A stretch of 64,000 bases of DNA, taken from positions 1 through 64,000 of the forward strand of contig JBNKJV010000002.1 in NCBI GenBank assembly GCA_050291465.1. Direction: 5' to 3'. The translations under genes were made by a program, and so were the position numbers. Origin of the DNA: CBFDBF01 sp050291465 (GTDB lineage Bacteria; Pseudomonadota; Gammaproteobacteria; Chromatiales; Chromatiaceae). Positions within the stretch are counted from its first letter, which is position 1. Each line of letters starts with the position of its first letter. Below, piece by piece: positions 57,450-64,000 of the stretch. The notes under the pieces are model-generated. The model ran no database searches and was not told the origin of the DNA. It worked only from the letters and a program-made list of their open reading frames with translations.

Positions 57450-60098
57450 TTACTGTATATCATCCATTACCGCGGCCTGCGCCGCCGCCAGCCGGGCTAC
57501 CGGTACCCGGAACGGAGAGCAGGAGACATAGTCCAACTCCATTACGTGGCAGAATCGGATGGAAAGCGGATCACCGCCGTGTTCGCCGCAGATTCCCATC
57601 TTCATTCCTTTTTTCTCACCCCGCCCCTTGGCTACCGCCATTTCAACCAACTGGCCGACACCACCGGTGTCGAGAGATTGAAAGGGGTCTCGCTCCAGGA
57701 TTTCCTGACGAATGTAGTTCGGCAGGAAGGCATTGATGTCGTCTCGGCTGTATCCAAAAGTCATCTGGGTCAGGTCATTGGTTCCGAAACTGAAGAAGTC
57801 CGCCCACTGCGCCACCTCGTTCGCCGTAAGTGCGGCGCGGGGGATCTCGATCATGGTGCCGATAGGAATCGTCAGTTCATCGGTATAGCCCAGCTTTTCC
57901 CGCGTGGCCTTGATAGCGGCTTCTATGTTCTTGCGCAGTAGCGAGAGCTCTTTATAGGTACCGATCAGAGGTACCATGATCTCGGGTCGCGCATCCACCC
58001 CGGATTTTTTGCATTCGATGGCCGCCTCGGTTATGGCCGTCACCTGCATGTTGAGAATTTCCGGATAGGTGATGGAAAGACGGCAGCCACGGTGGCCGAG
58101 CATCGGATTGGTCTCATGCAGCTGGGTGACCCGCAACTTGATCTTGGCCAGCGGCACGCCCAGACGATCCGCCAGTTCCTGCTGCAATTGTTCCTCATGG
58201 GGCAGGAACTCATGCAGCGGGGGGTCAAGCAGTCGTACGGTGACCGGAAGACCCTGCATGGCGGTAAACAGGCCGACGAAGTCTTCGCGCTGATGGGGCA
58301 GCAGCTTTTGCAGCGCATTCTGTCGATCTTCCTCGGTCTCAGCCAGGATCATCTCACGCATATCGGTGATACGCTCACCCTCGAAGAACATGTGCTCAGT
58401 GCGACAGAGCCCGATACCCTGAGCGCCCCAGGAACGCGCGCGGGCCGCATCCTGCGGCGTGTCGGCGTTGGTCCAGACCTTTAATACCCGGTTGGAGTCC
58501 GCCCATTCCATCAGGGATTTGAACTCTTCGGAGAGCTCCGGTTCCTTGGTGGGTACTTCGCCGGCCATTACCTCGCCGGATGAGCCGTCGATACTGATAA
58601 TGTCCTGGTCACCGAATGTCCGGCCGTTGATGGAAATGGTGCGATTTGTTTCATCGATCGCTACCTCGCCGGCACCCGCGATACAGCATTTACCCCAGCC
58701 GCGGGCAACGACGGCGGCGTGACTGGTCATGCCGCCGGTAGAGGTGAGGATACCGGCCGCGGCATGCATACCGCTGACGTCTTCCGGGCTGGTGTCTTTG
58801 CGTACCAGGATAATGGTTTCACCCTCATGGGTGCGATCCACCGCCTCATCAGCGGTAAAGGCGATCTTTCCGAAGGCGGCTCCCGGAGATGCGGGAAGAC
58901 CGACGGTCAGAACGTCGCGTTCGGCGCTTGCGTCGAAGGTGGGCAGAAGCAGTTGGTTGAGATCGTTGGCGGGGACCCGCAGCAGCGCCTCTTTCTGGGT
59001 GATGCGGCCTTCCACCACCATGTCGACGGCTATCTTTACCGCGGCACGGCCGGTACGTTTGCCGGTGCGGGTCTGCAGCAGGTAGAGCTTGCCCTTTTCG
59101 ATGGTGTACTCGATATCCTGCATCTCCCTGTAGTGGTCCTCAAGGGTGCTCTTGACTTCCAGCAACTGCTCGTAGATGTCCGGTCTCCACTTGACCATTT
59201 CGGCCACGTTCTGAGGGGTGCGAATGCCGGCGACAACATCCTCGCCCTGGGCGTTGATCAGGAATTCACCGTAGAACTCGTTCTCTCCGCCGGAGGGATC
59301 CCGGGTGAATGCGACACCGGTACCGGAGTCCTCGCCCATGTTGCCGAACACCATGGTCTGGACATTGACCGCCGTGCCGAGCAGACCGGTAATTTCGTTG
59401 ATTTCGCGATAACGTATGGCGCGCGGAATATTCCAGCTTTTGAATACCGCTTCCACCGCTTTTTCCAGCTGCAGGTACGGGTCCTGTGGGAAGTCCGCGC
59501 CGGTGTGTTTCTTGTATACCGCTTTGTAGGCGGTGATCAGTTCCGCCAGTCCATCCTCGTTCAGATCGGTATCCTCGGCGACGCCGTATTTCTCTTTTAT
59601 ACGGTCAAACTCGTTTTCGAAATCGTGGTGGGGCACCTCCATCACCACGTCGCCGAACATGTTGATCAGGCGCCGGTAGGCATCGAGGGCGAAACGGCGG
59701 TTGTCTGAGGTGTTGGCCAGACCCTCAACCGCCTTGTCGGTGAGGCCGAGGTTCAGAACCGTATCCATCATGCCGGGCATGCTGACCGCCGCGCCGCTGC
59801 GTACGGATACCAGCAGTGGGTTATCCTCGGAACCGAACTTCTTGCCGGTCTCTCCCTCGACCATCTCCATGTTCTTGTTGATTTCTGCAAGCAGTCCGTC
59901 GGGGAGCTTGCCGCCGACATTGTAGTATTCAGCACAGGTCTCGGTGGTGATGGTGAATCCCGGGGGTACCGGTAGTCCGATGGAAGTCATCTCGGCCAGG
60001 TTGGCCCCTTTACCGCCGAGGAGATCCTTCATGTCCTTGGTGCCTTCGGACTTGGTCTTCCCAAAATAGTGGACACGTTTCTTGGATGTCATTGTCAT
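57450..60098 (-). CDS. ppdK: Pyruvate, phosphate dikinase
   Basis: Interconverts pyruvate, ATP and phosphate with PEP, AMP and pyrophosphate. The 882-residue protein has the N-terminal nucleotide-binding domain (LLGGKGANLAEMTSIGLPVP, VRSGAAVSMPGMMDTVLNLG), the phospho-histidine domain GGMTSHAAVVARGWGKCCIA and the C-terminal TIM barrel (LGHRGCRLSITYPEI, GTNDLTQMTFGYSRDD, GICGEHGGDP). The pyrophosphate-type enzyme fits a metabolism with reversible glycolysis. AAGGTCAAAGAC precedes the ATG. The gene for its regulator follows. Confidence 0.97.
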   Translation of the reverse strand: MTMTSKKRVHYFGKTKSEGTKDMKDLLGGKGANLAEMTSIGLPVPPGFTITTETCAEYYNVGGKLPDGLLAEINKNMEMVEGETGKKFGSEDNPLLVSVRSGAAVSMPGMMDTVLNLGLTDKAVEGLANTSDNRRFALDAYRRLINMFGDVVMEVPHHDFENEFDRIKEKYGVAEDTDLNEDGLAELITAYKAVYKKHTGADFPQDPYLQLEKAVEAVFKSWNIPRAIRYREINEITGLLGTAVNVQTMVFGNMGEDSGTGVAFTRDPSGGENEFYGEFLINAQGEDVVAGIRTPQNVAEMVKWRPDIYEQLLEVKSTLEDHYREMQDIEYTIEKGKLYLLQTRTGKRTGRAAVKIAVDMVVEGRITQKEALLRVPANDLNQLLLPTFDASAERDVLTVGLPASPGAAFGKIAFTADEAVDRTHEGETIILVRKDTSPEDVSGMHAAAGILTSTGGMTSHAAVVARGWGKCCIAGAGEVAIDETNRTISINGRTFGDQDIISIDGSSGEVMAGEVPTKEPELSEEFKSLMEWADSNRVLKVWTNADTPQDAARARSWGAQGIGLCRTEHMFFEGERITDMREMILAETEEDRQNALQKLLPHQREDFVGLFTAMQGLPVTVRLLDPPLHEFLPHEEQLQQELADRLGVPLAKIKLRVTQLHETNPMLGHRGCRLSITYPEILNMQVTAITEAAIECKKSGVDARPEIMVPLIGTYKELSLLRKNIEAAIKATREKLGYTDELTIPIGTMIEIPRAALTANEVAQWADFFSFGTNDLTQMTFGYSRDDINAFLPNYIRQEILERDPFQSLDTGGVGQLVEMAVAKGRGEKKGMKMGICGEHGGDPLSIRFCHVMELDYVSCSPFRVPVARLAAAQAAVMDDIQ

Positions 60099-60156
60099 GT
60101 CTTTGACCTTAAATAGTGTTGATGTCTACTTGGATGTATGCCCCGAATACAACTTC

Positions 60157-60498
60157 TCAGCAAGTAAGATGGAAACAAGCGCCGGTTGGTTGCTCGGTCG
60201 ATAGTCGGTTGAAAATGTCCTGTGCCTTCAGGTTTGGTTGCGGATAAAAATCGATACCCCGTTCCCGGAGATACGGTTCCAGCCCGGTTTCGGGCTGCAT
60301 TCTGCCATAAATACCGGTACCGGCAACAATCGCCGCCGGATTTGCGTCAATGAGATCGGAGATGTCCTCAAGGGAGAGGGTGTGCCCGCTCCGGCGCCAC
60401 CAGTTCTCTTTGATCTGTCCGTTGGGATAAATGATAAGGTCGGAGACGTAGCGTGTACCGTCAATAATAATTGACCCAAAATCAATAACTTCGATCAC
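60157..60498 (-). CDS. Mth938-like (DUF498) domain protein
   Basis: A 113-residue protein of the DUF498/Mth938 family, whose human relative NDUFAF3 assists complex I. Family segments are visible: IDGTRYVSDLIIYPNGQIKE, WWRRSGHTLSLEDISDLI, AIVAGTGIYGRMQPE and RERGIDFYPQPNLKAQDIFN. Bacterial function is not known. The start is GTG 60498 without a strong ribosome-binding site. It lies just upstream of ppdK, on the same strand. Confidence 0.88.
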   Translation of the reverse strand: MIEVIDFGSIIIDGTRYVSDLIIYPNGQIKENWWRRSGHTLSLEDISDLIDANPAAIVAGTGIYGRMQPETGLEPYLRERGIDFYPQPNLKAQDIFNRLSTEQPTGACFHLTC

Positions 60499-60810
60499 TG
60501 CAGGAATTTCCCCGTGTTAGCTGCCTGCTGTCCCCTGCCGCTTAATCCCTGCGCCGGGGGTATGTCTGGGTTAAATAAGCCTGAATTCTAAAAGATACCG
60601 CCAGAAAAGAGAAACATCCGTGCCATAACCTGGTTATTTATAGGAAATTCATCCATTCCCGGGACGCCGGGATGTACCGTCGTTCCCGCTGAGCAAAGGG
60701 GATGGGAAATGCCTGCTGGAGCGGCTTTCAAGACCAACAGAAGGACATGGACCCGCCTTCGCGCAGGGGTCGTAACGGGGGTGGCCGGTGTGGCCGCAAT
60801 ACCGGATACC
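60499..60810. other. Intergenic spacer with a short GC hairpin
   Basis: About 310 bp without a convincing gene. CCCGG and CCGGG arms near 60655-60671 make a small hairpin with no T tract. Open frames on both strands here lack ribosome-binding sites and family features. Confidence 0.4.
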
Positions 60811-61200
60811 TCAGTAGAGATCGTCTCCCAGAGGTTCCAGAATATCACCGTCGCCCCATTCATCTTCCACGGCATCCCCCGTTTGACCGGCACGCATCAT
60901 TTCGGTACCACGAAAATCCTCCAGTGGCGAATTCCAGTCGTCCGAGTCGGTGTCAGTGACCGAGGTGCTGAGATCGTCTATATCGCCCACATCCACGGCG
61001 CCGGCCCAGTTTTCCGGTTCGGCGATGGATTCCAGCTCCATCTCGTACCAGAGATCCAGGTCGAATTCCTCGATACTGCCGTCGAAGTATTGAACCTCTA
61101 TCAGGCCGGTGTCCTCGTCAAAGGCCACAACCAGAAAGCGTTGTCCTTTGTCCTGCTGCTGATACCAGTTGCTCACAATCGGGTAGATTTCGGTAACCAT
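60811..61200 (-). CDS. Small acidic protein of the DUF6763-like type
   Basis: A 129-residue, strongly acidic cytosolic protein. The N-terminal half has the pattern IVSNWYQQQDKGQRFLVVAF followed by DEDTGLIEVQYFDGSIEEFD, familiar from small gammaproteobacterial proteins annotated DUF6763 (recalled, not searched). The second half is low-complexity Asp/Thr/Gly (DDLSTSVTDTDSDDWN). ATG 61200 has GAGG seven bases upstream; an ATG two codons earlier is possible. The function is unknown. Confidence 0.75.
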   Translation of the reverse strand: MVTEIYPIVSNWYQQQDKGQRFLVVAFDEDTGLIEVQYFDGSIEEFDLDLWYEMELESIAEPENWAGAVDVGDIDDLSTSVTDTDSDDWNSPLEDFRGTEMMRAGQTGDAVEDEWGDGDILEPLGDDLY

Positions 61201-61557
61201 CTGCATACCTCATGATTGCATGCCAGAACAGAATTCCGCTACATCCCCTGTACCAGATCCCGGGTTCGTGGGGTTCGATTCCAGGTGTCCTTGTACTCTG
61301 AGTATAAACAGAGTTTGCGAGAGTGCAGGTTTTTTTTGGAAATTGTGACTGAGACAGGACGAAGCTGTTTTTTTACCAAAAAACATATAGTTAGGTTCTT
61401 TTCGCCCTGAAGGGCGTGGCAGGAGAGGCAGATATATACACCATGGATTCTGCAATATGCCGCATCCGGTTTTCGGGACCACGCACGGAGCGGCTGCTAT
61501 CCTTAGAAATAGGGGCCGGTTTGGGATCGGTAGTGCCGATTTATTCCGGGAGGGGAG
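61201..61557. promoter_or_regulatory. Divergent region upstream of pcm
   Basis: About 360 bp holding the promoters of pcm and of the small acidic gene. It has a perfect CGCCCT-GA-AGGGCG palindrome near 61403-61416, and T-rich stretches. No convincing promoter hexamer pair or RNA gene was seen. Confidence 0.4.
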
Positions 61558-62220
61558 ATGACGGATCAGAAGCAGATGATGCGGGATATTGAGATGGAGG
61601 TTGAATATACCCGCGGCTTCATCGGTAGGAATACACTCGATAAACGCGTTATGGAGGTGATGCGCGAAGTCCCGAGGCACGCATTCGTGTTGCCCGAAAT
61701 GAGTGAATCCGCTTATGCAAACGGCCCCCTTCCGATCGGCCACGGGCAGACCATATCCCAACCCTATATTGTCGCGCTGATGACGGATCTCCTGGAGCCG
61801 CAACCGGATCATATCATCCTGGAGGTGGGCACCGGTTCCGGGTATCAGGCTGCCATTCTTTCCCGATTGGTGCGGCGGGTCTACTCCATGGAGATAATCG
61901 AAGTACTCCTGGAGCGGGCGGAGAAGATATTACGCAAACAGGGCTGTAACAACGTGGTGTGCAGGGTGGGGGACGGCTACTACGGCTGGCCGGAACACGC
62001 GCCCTATGACGGCATTATCGTAACCGCGGCGGCGCCGGGTATCCCGCAGCCGCTGGTTGATCAGCTCAAGCCGGGGGGTAGGCTGGTGATCCCCGTAGGT
62101 CCTCCTTTTTATCACCAGGATCTGAAACTGGTGGAGAAAGAGAAGGACGGTGAAATCAATACCCGAGACGTGCTGGCGGTCGCCTTCGTGCCCCTGACCG
62201 GGGACCGGGGCAGGAAATAA
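61558..62220 (+). CDS. pcm: Protein-L-isoaspartate O-methyltransferase
   Basis: Repairs isoaspartyl residues in damaged proteins using SAM. The 220-residue protein has GHGQTISQPYIVALMTDLL, motif I ILEVGTGSGYQAAILSRLV, VYSMEIIEVLLERAEKIL, the APYDGIIVTAAAPGIPQPLV segment and LKPGGRLVIPVG, all diagnostic of PCMT. GGGAGGGG lies directly before the ATG at 61558. Convergent with the FHA gene. Confidence 0.96.
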   Translation: MTDQKQMMRDIEMEVEYTRGFIGRNTLDKRVMEVMREVPRHAFVLPEMSESAYANGPLPIGHGQTISQPYIVALMTDLLEPQPDHIILEVGTGSGYQAAILSRLVRRVYSMEIIEVLLERAEKILRKQGCNNVVCRVGDGYYGWPEHAPYDGIIVTAAAPGIPQPLVDQLKPGGRLVIPVGPPFYHQDLKLVEKEKDGEINTRDVLAVAFVPLTGDRGRK

Positions 62221-62234
62221 CTGAAAGCCCACAA

Positions 62235-63191
62235 CTAGGGGACAGTTGGTCCGGCCTCGAATGTTTCCGCCTGGCGCATAAATTCCTCAATGGAAATAAC
62301 CGGATCAACGTGCCAGTTGAGATGACTGAGCTCATTGCTGAACCTCGGTTGAGCGGAAAAGTCCGGTCCCAGCAACGTCTCCGTGGTGAGGTCTTTAAGC
62401 TCCAGAACGATGGGGATAACACATAGGATCAAAGTCATCGCCCAGGCTTGGCGGCGTGGAGCGTGATTGGCTTTCTGAAAATAGACATAGAGCAATAGGG
62501 GTATCAATAGCAGTATCCAGGCGAGATCCAGCAGCAGTTGCGGTGTGGGATCGCTGAACAGGTAATTTAGTATCTCCGCCAGCGGAGACAGCAGTAGGAG
62601 CGACAGAAAGATCAGACAGGAAAGGGTCCAGGTGCTGGCAAGTTCCCAGCGGTGAATCGCGAGTCGGTTCAGGGCCGATATAATGCCTGACATGATCAGC
62701 AGAACCAGCAGCGCTTCCAGGGTATCTTCGGCGTACCAGTCCATCGTTTCTGTGGTAAAGGTGTTGAGCAGTTTTTCCAGCAGCAGGAAACCGATGGCGA
62801 TCAGCGGCATCAGCACCGCCCAAAACCTGCTATGGAAGAAACAGAACTGCCCGCTTCGGCATCCAAGTATACGGGTCTCCTCCACGGCATGATCGGACGG
62901 TAACAGCCCGGCACGTACCCGGCCCATCTGCAGCCGAGCGGGAATCGTTACATCCGTCGCCTCCAATCCCATCTTTTCCCCATTAAGACGGGAACCGTTC
63001 TCCTCGGAAAGATTCTGCACTATCAGAGTTCCATCCGGATTGCGATCGATGCGCAGATGGTAAGGGGAGATGGTGGGATCCGAAAGAATAAGATCGTTAT
63101 CCAAGGCGCGACCGATGGTAAAGGGGAAACGTTCCACCTTTACGTATTGATGCAGAAGCCGGTGCTGAATCTCGAGGATCAATGTCGCCAT
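62235..63191 (-). CDS. FHA-domain membrane protein
   Basis: A 318-residue protein with an N-terminal FHA domain (about 20-100: FTIGRALDNDLILSDPTISP, YHLRI, GSRLNG), which binds phosphothreonine, and then five hydrophobic helices (AVLMPLIAIGFLLLEKLLN; ALLVLLIMSGIISALNRL; LSCLIFLSLLLLSPLAEILN; DLAWILLLIPLLLYVYF; AMTLILCVIPIVLEL). The last 45 residues are soluble. The ATG overlaps the end of the protease gene by 13 bp, with GGAG in front, so both are made together. A stress or envelope signalling role is possible but unproven. Confidence 0.85.
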   Translation of the reverse strand: MATLILEIQHRLLHQYVKVERFPFTIGRALDNDLILSDPTISPYHLRIDRNPDGTLIVQNLSEENGSRLNGEKMGLEATDVTIPARLQMGRVRAGLLPSDHAVEETRILGCRSGQFCFFHSRFWAVLMPLIAIGFLLLEKLLNTFTTETMDWYAEDTLEALLVLLIMSGIISALNRLAIHRWELASTWTLSCLIFLSLLLLSPLAEILNYLFSDPTPQLLLDLAWILLLIPLLLYVYFQKANHAPRRQAWAMTLILCVIPIVLELKDLTTETLLGPDFSAQPRFSNELSHLNWHVDPVISIEEFMRQAETFEAGPTVP

Positions 63192-64000
63192 TCGAACGAC
63201 TCCAGGAAGCGTTTTATCAGTTCTAGTGCGCTGTCGTAATCGGTTCCGGTCAGATACATATTAAATATCATCCCCCGGTCAGGTTCCCCGGTCATGGCTG
63301 ATGTCAGTACTAGGTCGCTCAGTTCGGGGTAACGCAGATAGTCCCGGCGGCAGAGATTGACCTTCCACTGATTTGCTCCGATCTGGACGAACCGTGTTTC
63401 GCACTGAAAATTGGTCAGGTCCTGTTTGTTTCCCGGGCTTGAGTAACGGCTGACGAACTGTTGCTGATAGAGGTTATAGAAAGTCGTGGGCTTCAGTTTT
63501 TCACTCTCCAGCCAGATGTACTCATAGTTGATTTTCCCGACCTCCAGGCGGTCATAGAGGAAGATCTCGTTCTGATTTCTGCAATGAGTGAACAGACGGG
63601 AAAAGAGTTCATTCTGCTTGGGGGGCTTGCTGGCATCCCAGCAGCGAACAGTCTGGGAGATCGCGCCCGGTACCTGGAATCCGCCGATATTAGTCTGCGG
63701 CCAGTCCCCGTCGATCAGATGCCTGAGATAGGCTTTCTGGTTTTCCCGGATCTGTCGGCTGATATGAAGGTGCAGATCGTCGACCGGTCGGAAACCACGC
63801 TTTTTGATGTCATGGAGCATTTGATCCAGATAGTGTGCAGGAATAATGAAGCTTATGTTATTGCCGGCGGTGGCCACATTGATTCCGATCACGAGTCCCG
63901 CGCCATCCATGGTGGGACCGCCGCTCATGCCGGGATTAAGGCTCCCGGAAAAGTGGATACGGCCATCGTTACTCTGCGGCAACACGCCGTTGTTGGTGCC
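63179..64000 (-). CDS. Trypsin-like serine protease, N-terminus cut off by the window
   Basis: The gene runs off the right edge; 273 C-terminal residues are seen. The catalytic-serine motif SGSLNPGMSGGPTMDGAG and the following GLVIGINVA strand identify a trypsin/HtrA-type protease; the His and Asp of the triad lie beyond the window. After the catalytic domain there is a 200-residue unique region (FRPVDDLHLHISRQIRENQK; CRRDYLRYPELSDLVLTSAM) without a PDZ domain. It is translationally coupled to the FHA gene. No start can be given. Confidence 0.82.
   Translation of the reverse strand, partial: GTNNGVLPQSNDGRIHFSGSLNPGMSGGPTMDGAGLVIGINVATAGNNISFIIPAHYLDQMLHDIKKRGFRPVDDLHLHISRQIRENQKAYLRHLIDGDWPQTNIGGFQVPGAISQTVRCWDASKPPKQNELFSRLFTHCRNQNEIFLYDRLEVGKINYEYIWLESEKLKPTTFYNLYQQQFVSRYSSPGNKQDLTNFQCETRFVQIGANQWKVNLCRRDYLRYPELSDLVLTSAMTGEPDRGMIFNMYLTGTDYDSALELIKRFLESFEWRH

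Noticed and set aside
58719..59708. Plus-strand open frame of 329 codons opposite ppdK
   Set aside because: It is antisense to a conserved PPDK domain and has no family features.
61258..61300. Possible tRNA T-arm (GGTTCGATTCC)
   Set aside because: No acceptor stem, anticodon arm or CCA-compatible end could be built around it.
61210..61812. Minus-strand open frame overlapping the start of pcm
   Set aside because: It is antisense to pcm for half its length and covers a promoter region in the rest; no family features.

Overview
The window looks like a chromosomal segment of a GC-rich gammaproteobacterium, plausibly a chemolithoautotroph or other environmental member of the class. The gene order gyrA-serC-(serA)-pheA-hisC-tyrA-aroA-cmk-rpsA-ihfB is a gammaproteobacterial signature. 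A cbbQ/cbbO-type pair, a PEP-CTERM protein, a PPDK/PDRP pair and a B12 uptake operon fit an environmental lifestyle. No species can be named from this sequence alone. No rRNA, tRNA or CRISPR array was found.

Layout. (1) 0-19 kb, + strand: mtnA, a sialidase-fold lipoprotein, then the housekeeping and aromatic amino-acid cluster from gyrA to ihfB, then pabB, a small protein and a PEP-CTERM exported protein preceded by a perfect CRP-type palindrome. Three consecutive intergenic gaps of the cluster carry the same CACAGAG-type inverted-repeat element. (2) 19-23 kb, - strand: alpha/beta hydrolase, ankyrin lipoprotein, a Dph6-like ATP pyrophosphatase and a methyltransferase. The last two are flanked by two copies of another repeat. 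(3) 23.2-27.45 kb: an array of AT-richer small genes on the - strand, each followed by an attC-like site, plus an inverted parDE toxin-antitoxin cassette. This is an integron cassette array without an integrase (CALIN). One cassette encodes a cytochrome bc1 Rieske-like protein that keeps its disulfide cysteines but has lost three of four iron-sulfur ligands. (4) 27.7-31.1 kb, - strand: lexA with an unusual operator-like palindrome, then a REC-GGDEF and a REC-PP2C-HATPase signalling pair. (5) 31.3-36.5 kb, + strand: cobalamin riboswitch, btuB, btuF, btuC, btuD and a divergent PduO-type adenosyltransferase in overlapping order. (6) 36.6-45.2 kb: small unknown protein, cbbO/norD and cbbQ/norQ, histidine kinase, FIST protein, OYE-family oxidoreductase, ferritin-like protein and TPR protein. 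(7) 45.3-56.5 kb, - strand: giant MscS-type channel, lipoprotein, glgC, CPA2 antiporter, two Hsp20 proteins, an unrecognised 392-residue protein and bioA. This part also holds an 85-bp element with 19-bp terminal inverted repeats and two heptanucleotide tandem arrays. (8) 56.6-64 kb: PPDK regulatory protein and ppdK, Mth938-like protein, a small acidic protein, pcm, and an FHA membrane protein coupled to a trypsin-like protease cut by the window end.

How the parts work together: the first 18 kb supplies serine, the aromatic amino acids, histidine and folate precursors around DNA gyrase, S1 and IHF. The btu operon imports B12 under riboswitch control and ends with a probable adenosylation step. 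PPDK and its bifunctional regulator form a reversible pyruvate/PEP switch. The cassette array is the main accessory region and the likeliest place for undescribed biology.
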